Origin: Kutzneria chonburiensis | GTDB lineage: Bacteria; Actinomycetota; Actinomycetes; Mycobacteriales; Pseudonocardiaceae | NCBI RefSeq assembly: GCF_028622115.1 | Contig: NZ_CP097263.1 | Coordinates: 496,001 to 560,000, forward strand | DNA: 64,000 nucleotides | Direction of reading: 5' to 3' | Shown here: positions 17,124-25,909 of the stretch, piece after piece | How positions within the stretch are numbered: the stretch's first letter is position 1 | How the letters are laid out: each line of letters opens with the position of its first letter | Position numbers and translations under genes: made by a program | The notes under the pieces: model-generated | What the model saw: the letters and a program-made list of their open reading frames with translations, nothing else | What the model was told of the DNA's origin: nothing | The model's database searches: none

Positions 17124-18041
17124 ATGCACCCTCGTCACCTGCTCGCGGCGGTCGTCGTCGCCCTCATCTGGGGCATCAACTTCGTCGTCATCGACATCGG
17201 CCTTGAGCACTTTCCGCCGTTCCTGTTCACCGCGCTGCGCTTCACCGTCGCCGCCGTGCCGGCGGTGTTCTTCATCGGCCGGCCGCAGGTGCCGTGGCGT
17301 TGGGTGTTGGCGGTCGGCCTGTCCATCGGCGCTTTCCAGTTCGGCTTGCTGTTCCTCGGCATCCATCTCGGCATGCCGGCCGGACTGTCCTCGCTCGTGA
17401 TGCAGTCGCAGGCGGTGTTCACCATGGCCTTCGCCGCGCTGCTGCTGGGGGAGCGGCCGGGGCGTTGGCAGATCGTCGGCATGGTCATCGCTCTGGCCGG
17501 CATGGGGTTGGTGGCGTTGGACTACGGGCAGGCCAGCCCACTGCTGGCGTTCGTATTGGTCCTTGCGGCCGCGGCCAGCTGGGCGTTGGGCAATGTCGCC
17601 ACCCGTAAGGCCGCGCCGCCGGACGCCTTCAAGTTCATGGTCTGGGTAAGCGTCGTCCCGCCATTGCCCATGTTCGCGTTGTCGTTGCTGGTCGAGGGCG
17701 TCGGGCCGGACCTTCAGGCGCTGACCCGCGTGACCTTCCCGGCGCTGTTCTCCCTCGGCTTCGTCGCGTGGCTGTCCACCCTCGTCGCCTACGGCCTGTG
17801 GGGCATGCTCATTCGTCGTTACGGCGCAACGACCGTTGCTCCTTACTCTCTGCTCGTGCCCGTGTTCGGAATGTCGTCGTCGGCGCTGGTGCTGCACGAG
17901 AAAATGTCCGGCATCGCGATCGCCTCGGCCGGCCTCGTGATCGTCGGCGTCGCTCTGACCTCGGGTTTCGGCCAGAAGCTGACGGGGTGGCAACGGGCTC
18001 GGACGGCCGCGCGCTATGGTGCGGGCCACGACGTTGAGTGA
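17124..18041 (+). CDS. EamA/DMT-family exporter
   Basis: A 305-residue inner-membrane transporter with ten predicted helices in two EamA repeats (LLAAVVVALIWGINFVVIDIG starts the first; LLAFVLVLAAAASWALGNVATRKAA the second). The FxRF segment after helix 1 and GE.P...Q..G.V....G at the end of each repeat are typical. Family members export amino acids, purines or other metabolites. Control by the divergent LysR gene is likely. The substrate is unknown. Confidence 0.9.
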   Translation: MHPRHLLAAVVVALIWGINFVVIDIGLEHFPPFLFTALRFTVAAVPAVFFIGRPQVPWRWVLAVGLSIGAFQFGLLFLGIHLGMPAGLSSLVMQSQAVFTMAFAALLLGERPGRWQIVGMVIALAGMGLVALDYGQASPLLAFVLVLAAAASWALGNVATRKAAPPDAFKFMVWVSVVPPLPMFALSLLVEGVGPDLQALTRVTFPALFSLGFVAWLSTLVAYGLWGMLIRRYGATTVAPYSLLVPVFGMSSSALVLHEKMSGIAIASAGLVIVGVALTSGFGQKLTGWQRARTAARYGAGHDVE

Positions 18042-18081
18042 ACGTCGTATTGACTGAGAGTGCACCACAGGAGGTAGTCGG

Positions 18082-19563
18082 TTGAGCGCCACCGTTGAGA
18101 GCGCGAAGCCGCCCCAAAAGGGCTTCTTCGGCCACCCTGCCGCTCTCGGGCCGCTGTTCTTCACCGAGTTCTGGGAGCGCGTCTCCTACTACGGGATGCG
18201 CGCGATCCTGCTGTTCTTCATGTACAGCAAGCTCAGCGAGGGCGGCCTGGGCCTCGATCCGACACTGGCCAAGAGCCTGATGTCGATCTACGGCGCCAGC
18301 GTGTTCATGTCCGGTGTCGTCGGCGGCTGGCTGGCCGACCGCGTCCTCGGCTCGCGCCGGGCCGTGCTCTACGGCGGCGTGCTGATCATGTGCGGGCACA
18401 TCGCGCTGTCGTTCCCCTCGGGCGTGGCCGCGCTGTACGTGTCGATGCTGTTGATCACCATCGGCACCGGTCTGCTCAAGCCGAACATCTCCAACATGGT
18501 CGGTGGCCTCTACGACGAGAAGGACCGCCGCCGCGACGCCGGCTTCTCGATCTTCTACATGAGCACCAACCTCGGCGCCGTGGTCGCGCCCCTGCTCGTC
18601 GGCACCCTCGGCCAGCAGGTCAGCTACCACCTCGGCTTCTCCGTGGCCGCCGTCGGCATGTTCCTGGCGCTGGTCATCTACCTCTTCGGCCGCAAGCGCC
18701 TCGCCGCCGTCGGCGATGCCCCCGGCAACCCCCTCACCGCCGAGGAGCGGGGCAAGGTCCTCACCCGCATCGGCATCGGCGCCGTGATCGTCGTCGTCGC
18801 CTTCATCGGCGTCGTGCTGGCCGGCCTGTTCACCGTCAAGCTGGTCATCAACGTCATCAGTGCGCTGGGCATCATCCTGCCCACCGCCTACTTCGTGACC
18901 ATGATCCGCAGCAAGCAGGTCACGTCGGTCGAGCGGTCCCGGGTGATCGCCTACATCCCGTTGTTCATCGCCTCGTTGTTCTTCTGGATGATCGAGGAGC
19001 AGGGTTCGGTGGTGTTGGCCGACTACGCCGACAAACGCACCGACCTCCACATCGGCGGTCTCCCCCTGCTCGCTTCGTGGTTCCAGACCCTCAACCCGGG
19101 TTTCATCGTCGTCTTCGCGCCCCTGTTCGCGCTGCTGTGGACCAAGCTCGGCTCCCGTCAGCCCTCCACTCCCGTGAAGTTCTCCCTCGGCCTCGGCCTT
19201 GCCGGCCTCTCGTACCTCTTGATGATCCTGCCGGCCGCTTTGTACGGCCCCGACGCCAAGGTCAGTCCTTTCTGGCTGGTCGGCAGCTTCTTCATCGTCA
19301 TCATCGGCGAGCTCTGCCTTTCCCCGGTCGGCCTCTCCGCCACCACCCGCTTGGCCCCCAAGGCCTTCGGCGCCCAGATGATGAGCCTCTGGTTCCTCTC
19401 CGACGCCGCCGCCCAGGGCATCTCCGCCCAGATCGTCCCCTTCGCCACCCCCCAAACGGAGATCCCCTACTTCGGCATCGTCGGCGGCGTCACCATCGTG
19501 TTGGCCATCGGCCTGCTCTTCCTGGCCCCCGCCATCTCCCGCAAGATGCAGGGCGTCGACTGA
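18082..19563 (+). CDS. POT-family proton-coupled di/tripeptide transporter
   Basis: A 493-residue MFS transporter of the POT/PTR class that imports di- and tripeptides with protons. The signature FFTEFWERVSYYGMRAILLFF in helix 1 contains ExxER-type residues for proton coupling; GGWLADRVLGSRRAVLYGG is the MFS loop 2-3 motif; FSIFYMSTNLGAVVAPLLVG is the second PTR signature; FFWMIEEQGSV is the conserved helix 7 region. TTG start at 18082 behind GGAGGT. A good terminator follows. The preceding EamA gene ends 40 bases upstream, so partial co-transcription is possible. Confidence 0.93.
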   Translation: MSATVESAKPPQKGFFGHPAALGPLFFTEFWERVSYYGMRAILLFFMYSKLSEGGLGLDPTLAKSLMSIYGASVFMSGVVGGWLADRVLGSRRAVLYGGVLIMCGHIALSFPSGVAALYVSMLLITIGTGLLKPNISNMVGGLYDEKDRRRDAGFSIFYMSTNLGAVVAPLLVGTLGQQVSYHLGFSVAAVGMFLALVIYLFGRKRLAAVGDAPGNPLTAEERGKVLTRIGIGAVIVVVAFIGVVLAGLFTVKLVINVISALGIILPTAYFVTMIRSKQVTSVERSRVIAYIPLFIASLFFWMIEEQGSVVLADYADKRTDLHIGGLPLLASWFQTLNPGFIVVFAPLFALLWTKLGSRQPSTPVKFSLGLGLAGLSYLLMILPAALYGPDAKVSPFWLVGSFFIVIIGELCLSPVGLSATTRLAPKAFGAQMMSLWFLSDAAAQGISAQIVPFATPQTEIPYFGIVGGVTIVLAIGLLFLAPAISRKMQGVD

Positions 19564-19581
19564 GTTTCCGTTGCCTGGCAA

Positions 19582-19609
19582 AGGGCCTCGTCCTTGCGGA
19601 CGGGGCCCT
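19582..19609. terminator. Terminator shared by the POT transporter and KAP gene
   Basis: A 12-bp stem (19582-19593 with 19598-19609, one T-G pair) with loop TTGC, 18 bases after the transporter stop and 3 bases from the end of the convergent KAP gene. Confidence 0.7.
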
Positions 19610-19612
19610 CTG

Positions 19613-21710
19613 TCATGGCATCGCCGCCGACACCAACGCCTTTGCCTTGCGCAGCGCCCGGTCCCGGATCACCGGCGGCTCCGCCCGCAGCGACATCGCC
19701 TCCGCCAGCGCTTCCATGCAGTCATCCCACTCCGGCGGTCTTTCCCAGCGTGGATCGTCCGGCGCCCAGCCGTGAAAGCAGCTCAGCAGCGCCAGTCCCA
19801 CCGCCACCACGTACGCCACTTGGTTCCCGTTGCCCTTCGGCATCCGTCGTCGCGGATCCGCTTCCCCTACGGCCACCGCCAGCACCGCTTGCCTCAGCTC
19901 ACACAGATACCGCCCGTCCGCGCCCGCCTTCCGCAGCGCGTTGTCGATCAGTGCCAGCAGATCCTCCGTCACCGCCGTCCGCATAATCGTCGCCACGTTC
20001 CCGTCCCTCCGGTGGATCTCCACACACCGCCGGGCCGTCCGCAGCAGATCCCTGGCCAGCCCTCCCGACCACACGTGACATCCGTGCGTCAGCACCGTCG
20101 GAAAGTTCGCCACCCTCCTCCAGGATGTCCTTCGACTCGGTCAGCGTCAGTCCCCGCATCCTGAACACCGTGTCGAACGTCGAGTCAAACGCATCCCGAG
20201 CCGCCATCCCCCGCTGCTCGAACTGCACCAGCGCATCGACGGACACCGACACCACGAAATGCACCCCCGGGATGTGCATCAGGTCTTTGATCCCGTTGAC
20301 CGCCTCGGTCAAATCCTCCATCTTTGCCATCTTCTCCAGTTCGTCGATGAAGACGACAAACCGCTCCTTGCTGGGATCCGTCCGATCCCTGGAAAACTGC
20401 GTCAGCATCTCCCGGAAGTCGGCCACCAATTCCGGCAGCGACCTCTCCCGCCGCTTTCGCGTAACACTGTCCTCGCCGCCCAGTGTCAGCAGACCGGTCA
20501 GCAGCTTTATGGAGCCGGACTCCTTCTGTCCGTGTTCCAGGTTCCATGCCAGATCCTCGAGCGCATCCACCGCCAGTCGAACCGATGACGGCAGAGCGAA
20601 CGGTGTCGGCCCGGTCCGGTGCAGAAGGGCCGACGCTACCGGTGCCATGACAACCAGGATCAAGAGGACGCTGGCGGCCAAGCCGAGTGTCAGCTGCCAC
20701 TGCCACGCCAACGGGCTGTTGTTGTCGACGGCCCAGAGAAACACCGCGCAGGCAAGCACCGCGAACAGTCCCACCGTCAGCGCGTTGCGAATGCCCCGTT
20801 GCGTCCGGAACCGCCGGCGTCGCACCCGGTGCTCCGCCTCAACGTTGTGCCCCGATGCGGCGATGATCTCCGCCGCCGCCTGGGCAAACAGCCGTCGCGT
20901 GAAGTCCATCGCGTCGTACTTCACCGGAGCCGTCAGCAGCACATGGTGTGTGACCAGGTCTTCGGCGTTACGGACCGCCTCCATCAGCGTCGACTTTCCC
21001 GCCCCTCGCGACCCGGCGATCCCGATTGCCGACGTCTCGTGGTTCCGAATGAAGTCGACCACGTCGGCATGTGTTCGCGACGGTGATATTTTGCCGCTCG
21101 ACAGTTCCACCAGGGTCGGAGCCGTCATCGGGAAGACGAGCACCCCGGTGCTTCGGTAGGCATCTGTGACACATCGCCGCAGCACCTCTCGAACTGCATG
21201 GGTCAACTGTGCGGCGTAACGGCCCTCCGCAATCCTGGTTCTCTCCCTGTGCATCTGCGTGATCAGCCTGCGGTCGCGAACCATGGTGGTGCTCAGCCAG
21301 ATCATCGAAACGGTGAGGCCGATGGCTACCAAGCCGATGGTCCAGACGGACCAGGTCGGAAGTCCGGAGAACCATCCGAGGAACAGTGCCGCCGTACCGG
21401 CCAGGCCGACGGCGAGGAGGCCGAGAACGGTGGGAACGGGGACAATCAGCGGCAGAGATATCCCCAAGGCGAGCAAGGACGGGATTTGAGCATCCAGAAT
21501 TAAATCCCAACGCATGGTCAGCGCGAAGGGCTCGGCCGGCTCCAGGAGGGCGTCGTACAGGGAGTCCGACAACTCCGGGCGGCTGGCCAGGAAAGCCACC
21601 CGGATCTCGGTCTCCTTCTCGCGGTAGCGGACGAACTCGTCGGTGGCCATGGCGGCGTCGAACTCACGCTCAAGCTCCGCCGCGGTGGGGCGCGACTCCT
21701 CCTCGGGCAC
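19613..21710 (-). pseudogene. KAP-family P-loop NTPase interrupted by a one-base frameshift
   Basis: Reads as one protein of about 698 residues if one base near 20114 is skipped. Part 1 (21710 to 20115) has an N-terminal soluble segment, two membrane helices, Walker A GSRGAGKST, two more helices within the NTPase insert, and Walker B RFVVFIDELEKM, the classic KAP plan. After ESKDILEE the first frame turns into Gly/Arg-rich nonsense, while the frame starting 20113 (VANFPTVLTHGCHVWSGGLARDLLRTARR) continues the KAP C-terminal helices to 19613. Starts GTG 21710 overlapping the methyltransferase stop by one base. KAP NTPases are membrane-linked and some act in conflict systems. Frameshift may be sequencing error, so it may be functional. 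Confidence 0.75.
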
Positions 21711-22507
21711 TACCTGTCATCGCGGTGGGTACCGCCGGTGTTACTCGTGGCTACCGCCAGGAAATGGGCGCTGGCGTTGATGAGCAAGGGATCCTGTTCG
21801 ACCAACCTGGCCGCTGCCAGCGCAGCCGGGGCCAACGTGTCGAAACTGTCGATGCCGGCGGCGTCGAGCGCGGTCCAGGTGGGGCCTTCGATGCCGTAGA
21901 CCTCGACGTCGGGCAGGCCGGCGGCGGTGAGTTCGTCGTGGAGCTCGGAGGCGGTGTGCCAGTGGGTGGGGAGGAAGCCGGCATGGCCGTCGTAGCGGCC
22001 GGAAGCCATGACGGCGGAGAGGGAATCGGCCAAGCCGGGGTGGAGGGTGCCGGCGGAACCGGTTTCCATGAGGGTGAGGTAACGGCTGATGGCGGCGGCG
22101 ATGAGGAGACCGCCGGGGCGGAGGATGCGGCGGGCCTCGGCGAGGGCCTGAGCGCGGTCGGCGGGGGAGACGAGGTGGTAGAGGGGGCCGAGCAGGAGAA
22201 CGACGTCGACGCTGGAGTCCGGAGTGGACAGTTGGCGGGCGTCGCCGACGGAGGCGGTGACGCCGGGAAGTTGTGCTGCGGCCTGGACGTGGGTGGGGAC
22301 GACGTCGATGACGTGCACGGTATGGCCGTCGGCGGCCAGCCACTCGGCGTGGATGCCGGTGCCGCCGCCGACGTCGAGCACGGTGGTGGGAGCGGGAAGA
22401 TGTCGGCGGATGAGCTCCTGGGTGCGCAAGAATTCCAGGCGGCCATGGGGAGTCCGGGACAGCCGCAGCTCTTCGCGGCTGGCGGTGTAGTGCTCGACGA
22501 TGTCCAT
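21710..22507 (-). CDS. SAM-dependent class I methyltransferase
   Basis: A 265-residue methyltransferase. TTVLDVGGGTGIHAEWLA is motif I, VHVIDVVP holds the acidic residue for the ribose, and SVDVVLLLGPLYHL is motif III/IV. The region YHTAS-like HWHTASELHDELTAAG and the tail are typical of small-molecule methyltransferases. It precedes and abuts the KAP NTPase gene (stop and start share one base), so the two are one unit; whether they work together is unknown. The protein substrate or metabolite is not recognisable. Confidence 0.88.
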   Translation of the reverse strand: MDIVEHYTASREELRLSRTPHGRLEFLRTQELIRRHLPAPTTVLDVGGGTGIHAEWLAADGHTVHVIDVVPTHVQAAAQLPGVTASVGDARQLSTPDSSVDVVLLLGPLYHLVSPADRAQALAEARRILRPGGLLIAAAISRYLTLMETGSAGTLHPGLADSLSAVMASGRYDGHAGFLPTHWHTASELHDELTAAGLPDVEVYGIEGPTWTALDAAGIDSFDTLAPAALAAARLVEQDPLLINASAHFLAVATSNTGGTHRDDR

Positions 22508-23001
22508 GCGGCATGGTCGTGGCCCGAAAGCCCCCGAGGCAAAGCATTAACGCGGCCGGCGGGGAGTTTCTTGCTGCTGGCAAGGATTGTGCGACGGTCG
22601 GAGTGATCCCGCCCGCGATCGGAGTGACGGTGACGAGCGGTGGCCGCAGGGATGTCGAGTGCGTGGCGCGGGCTCACCGCCGTCATGGTCGTTGCCGGAA
22701 CGTCCTTGTGGCGAAGGGCCAGCGCGGTTCGGCCGGCACGCTCCCCGTTTGCTGGCCGAGGATCGCGGGGCGGAGCCCCGCCTCGGGGGGTGTGGGGGGT
22801 CGTCCCCCCACAGTGAACGCGGGCCGAAGGCCGGCGCTTTCCGCCGGCATGCGGCGGCGAGCAAGCGAACCCCTCGATCCGCCACGGCGGCGGGGCGGCG
22901 GATCGAGGGGCGCTGGTTCCAGAGTGCCTGAAGAATGGGGAAAAGCGGAACGTCATGACCCGAACGGGTGGGTGACGCGGGTCTCGTTTGACGGTTCGTG
23001 G
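22508..23001. other. Gene-free GC-rich spacer with hairpins
   Basis: No reading frame here has convincing coding character. It holds a GCGGGGC/GCCCCGC hairpin near 22764-22781, a perfect 9-bp stem at 22791-22799/22804-22812, a GCCGGCG/CGCCGGC stem near 22832-22848 and the long terminator at 22870-22910. The part next to 22507 should carry the methyltransferase-KAP promoter; none is obvious. Confidence 0.6.
22870..22910 (-). terminator. Terminator of the P450 gene
   Basis: A perfect 14-bp stem (22870-22883 with 22897-22910) with a 13-base loop, about 90 bases beyond the minus-strand P450 stop. Confidence 0.6.
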
Positions 23002-24273
23002 TCAGGCGATCGCGGCTGGTTGACGGGAAGTGACCCGAACGGGCAAGCGGAGGGGACCGCGGACAGCCCGGCTGGCGCGGCGCTGGACGGTGCCGCCAAG
23101 GCGTAGGTCGGGGAAGCGGCGGAAAAGGGCACGAAGGGCAATGGCACCCTCCATCCGGGCCAGACCGGCGCCGAGGCAGTAGTGGACGCCGGAAGAGAAC
23201 GTCAGATGATCACGGGCGTTGTGACGGTCGGGGTCGAAGCGGTGGGGATCGGGGAAGACCGAAGGATCGCGGTTGGCGGCGGCGGTCAACAACACGACGG
23301 CGCGGCCCTTGGGGACGACGCGGCCGGCTATGCGGGCGTCGTCGGACAACGGGAGTCGGGCGGTGTACTGAATGGGGGGATCCAGGCGGAGGATCTCCTC
23401 GACGATGTTGTCGGCGGCGGCGGGGTCGTCGACAAGTCGTTGCCGCACAGAAGGATTGGACAGCAGGGCCAGGACGCCGTTGCCGATCAGGTTGACGGTG
23501 GTCTCGAAGCCGGCGGCCAACAGCAAACCGGAGGTGGCCAGGAGTTCGAACTCGGTCAGGTCGCCCTCGGCCAGCATGTGGCCGATGACGTCGTCGTTCG
23601 GCTCCGCACGACGTAAGGCGATCCGTGCGGACAGGAAGTCGTTGAGCTCCCGGAGGGTGGCCCGAAGCTCACGGACCTGGGCCATGCTGCCCATGCCGTC
23701 GATGGACGCGGCAAGGGTGGTGCCCCAGTCGATCATGCGGCGGTGCTCGGCATCGGGCACGCCGAGCAGGTCGCAGATGATCTTGATGGGGACCCGGGCG
23801 GCGAACTCGCCGACCAGGTCGAACTCGTCGCGGCCGGCCAGCTGGTCCAAGAAGTCCTCGACCACGGCCTCGATGCGGGCCTGGCGCTCGTGCATGGCCC
23901 TCGGCGTGAAGAGCGGCGACACGACACGACGCAGCCGGCTGTGCTCGGGCGGGTTGCGGAAGATGAACGAGTCCTCGAGCGGGTTGACCAGACCGTCCAT
24001 ACCGAGATCGGGCTGGCCCATCTCCTTGTTGGGCGCGACGCCGAACGCGGGATCGCGAAGGACCGCGCTGCACAGCTCGTGGTCGGACACCAACAGCATG
24101 CCGAGCTTGCTGGGCACGACCTTGCCTCGCGCCCGAATGCGCTCGTAGTGCGGATACGGATCGATGGCCTGGGACGGCCTGATCAACATCGCGCCCGGAT
24201 CGTCCAGCAGCCGGAACCAGCCGAGCACGACCTTGCCCACGGCGATGGAGGTCGCGAGTTGCCTGTCGGACAT
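23002..24273 (-). CDS. Cytochrome P450
   Basis: A 423-residue soluble bacterial P450. Helix I has LLLAAGFETT (oxygen-binding AGxxT), helix K has EEILR (ExxR), and the haem loop FSSGVHYCLGAG places the Cys ligand near residue 366. It hydroxylates or otherwise oxidises an unknown substrate with electrons from a ferredoxin; no ferredoxin gene is adjacent. ATG 24273 is preceded by GAGAACACC with a GGTGAGGAG further up; a much longer upstream open frame lacks P450 sequence and overlaps the divergent DUF1707 gene, so it is not used. Orphan context leaves the pathway open. Confidence 0.92.
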   Translation of the reverse strand: MSDRQLATSIAVGKVVLGWFRLLDDPGAMLIRPSQAIDPYPHYERIRARGKVVPSKLGMLLVSDHELCSAVLRDPAFGVAPNKEMGQPDLGMDGLVNPLEDSFIFRNPPEHSRLRRVVSPLFTPRAMHERQARIEAVVEDFLDQLAGRDEFDLVGEFAARVPIKIICDLLGVPDAEHRRMIDWGTTLAASIDGMGSMAQVRELRATLRELNDFLSARIALRRAEPNDDVIGHMLAEGDLTEFELLATSGLLLAAGFETTVNLIGNGVLALLSNPSVRQRLVDDPAAADNIVEEILRLDPPIQYTARLPLSDDARIAGRVVPKGRAVVLLTAAANRDPSVFPDPHRFDPDRHNARDHLTFSSGVHYCLGAGLARMEGAIALRALFRRFPDLRLGGTVQRRASRAVRGPLRLPVRVTSRQPAAIA

Positions 24274-24372
24274 GGTGTTCTCCTCACCCCGTTGCCGTCT
24301 TTGTACCACCGCCTTGACCGTGCGGGTCGGCGGATGAGAATCTCTGCCACTAAGAGATAGGGGGTGGGCATC

Positions 24373-24921
24373 ATGTCGCTGCCCGAACCGGCCCGCTCGG
24401 AGATCGCGGTGCCGCTGCGGCTGTCCAACGACGACCGCGAGCGCGCGGTGGAACAGCTCAACCGGGCGGTCGCCGACGGCCGCCTGACCTGGCCGGAACA
24501 CGCCGAACGGGTGGAGGCGGTCTACGCCGCCCGGGTCACCGACGACCTCCGGCCGCTGCTGGCCGACCTCGGCCGCGCGGACGTGGTGCCGCTGGCTGAC
24601 GGCACGACCGAGGTGTCGGCGCTGCTGAGCAAGATCGTCCGTGTGCCGGACACCAGCCGCCGCATCCACGCCCGCTCGCTGTTCGGCGCGGTGGTGCTCA
24701 ACCTCGCCTCGGTGCCGGCCGGCCAAGAGGTCGAAGTGCAGGTGGACGCCTTCTGCGGCAAGGTCCAGCTGATGGTGGCCGACGACGCGACGGTGATCGA
24801 CGACGGCGCGGCGATCCTGGGCAAGCGCGCGGTCTACGGCGAGCAGGAAGGCCTGGACGGCCCGCGAATCCGCCTCACCGGCACGGTGAAACTGGGCAAC
24901 CTCAAGGTCTTCAGGGTCTGA
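24373..24921 (+). CDS. DUF1707 SHOCT-like protein with LiaF-type C-terminus
   Basis: A 182-residue protein. Residues about 8-60 are the DUF1707 domain (LRLSNDDRERAVEQLNRAVADGRLTWPEHAERVEAVYAAR in parts), a small helical domain found near actinobacterial membrane and signalling proteins. The rest is beta-rich with repeated hydrophobic strands (GAVVLNLASV, GKVQLMVADDATVIDDG) like the LiaF C-terminal domain. ATG 24373 has GGGGGTGGG before it. TTGACC (24314-24319) upstream and an ATCTCT/AGAGAT inverted repeat (24340-24358) could form promoter and operator. The last 11 bases overlap the convergent LysR gene. Function unknown. Confidence 0.8.
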   Translation: MSLPEPARSEIAVPLRLSNDDRERAVEQLNRAVADGRLTWPEHAERVEAVYAARVTDDLRPLLADLGRADVVPLADGTTEVSALLSKIVRVPDTSRRIHARSLFGAVVLNLASVPAGQEVEVQVDAFCGKVQLMVADDATVIDDGAAILGKRAVYGEQEGLDGPRIRLTGTVKLGNLKVFRV

Positions 24922-25816
24922 GGTCGGCCGCCACTTCGGCGACCCGCTCGCGCACCCACACATGCGCCGGGTCGGAGTTGAGCCGCGGGTGCCACACCAT
25001 GCCGTACGGGAAGGGCGCCGCGATCTCCGCCGGCGCCTCGATCAGCCGCACCGACGAGTCGTTGCGGCGGGCCTCGACCAGTCGCCGTGGCACCAGCGCG
25101 ATCAACAGGGTGCCCGGTAGGGCGGTGAAAGCCGCCTCGAAGTACGGCACCCGCAGGCCGCTGCGCTGGGTCACGCCGAGCTCGGCCAGCCGCCGGTCGA
25201 TCACCATCACCTGCTGCGGCAGCACGACAACGCTGACCCGGGGGTACTCGGCCAGCTGGTCCAGGGTGAGCCGCGAGGCGGTGATCGGGTGGTCAAACGC
25301 CACCGCGCAGACGTAGTCCTCCTGGAACAGCGGCTGCCAGTGCAGGCCGGACGGCGGCTGCACCGGTGACAGCGCCAAGTCGACGCGGCCGTGCTCGATC
25401 TCGTCGTACGTGCGTGGGCTGAGCGGCTCGACGGTCAGCGACAGCCGCGGCGCCTGCTCGAAGATCCGGCCGAACAGCCGACCGCCCAACACGGTGACGG
25501 CGTAGTCGGTGCAGTTGACCCGGATCGAGTCGGCCGAGGTGGCCGGGTCGAACTCGCCGCCACGGACCAGCGCCCGCAGCCGGGGCAGGATGAACTCCAG
25601 CTCCTGCTGGATGGCCCGGGCTCGCGGCGTCAGCTCGTAGCCACGGGTGGTGCGGACCAACAGCTCGTCGCCGAAGGTCTCGCGAAGGCGGCTGAGCGTG
25701 CGGCTCATCGCCGACTGGCTCAGGTGGAACCGGGCCGCGGCCCGCGACACGTGGCGCTCCTCGAGCAGGACATCGAGCGCCTTGAGCAGGTTCAGGTCGG
25801 CGTTCTCGATATGCAT
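24911..25816 (-). CDS. LysR-family regulator (NodD-like), divergent from metallo-hydrolase
   Basis: A 301-residue LysR protein. The DNA-binding part is LNLLKALDVLLEERHVSRAAARFHLSQSAMSRTLSRLR, and the effector domain is of the NodD/NagR-like group (DPATSADSIRVNCTDYA). ATG 25816 is used; ATG 25825 three codons upstream is equally possible. The divergent metallo-hydrolase starts 93 bases away, so this protein probably controls that gene in response to its substrate. Confidence 0.9.
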   Translation of the reverse strand: MHIENADLNLLKALDVLLEERHVSRAAARFHLSQSAMSRTLSRLRETFGDELLVRTTRGYELTPRARAIQQELEFILPRLRALVRGGEFDPATSADSIRVNCTDYAVTVLGGRLFGRIFEQAPRLSLTVEPLSPRTYDEIEHGRVDLALSPVQPPSGLHWQPLFQEDYVCAVAFDHPITASRLTLDQLAEYPRVSVVVLPQQVMVIDRRLAELGVTQRSGLRVPYFEAAFTALPGTLLIALVPRRLVEARRNDSSVRLIEAPAEIAAPFPYGMVWHPRLNSDPAHVWVRERVAEVAADLRP

Positions 25817-25909
25817 GACACACATAGTACTGCTGACCAATGTGCACTGGACGCCTCGATGGGCCGGACGCAGACTCGCTGTCAGGAATCCGTGGAAAGG
25901 GGCAGTCTG

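Noticed and set aside
22759-22910. Series of GC-rich hairpins as a CRISPR-like or repeat array
   Set aside because: The hairpins differ from each other, have no equal spacing and no spacers.
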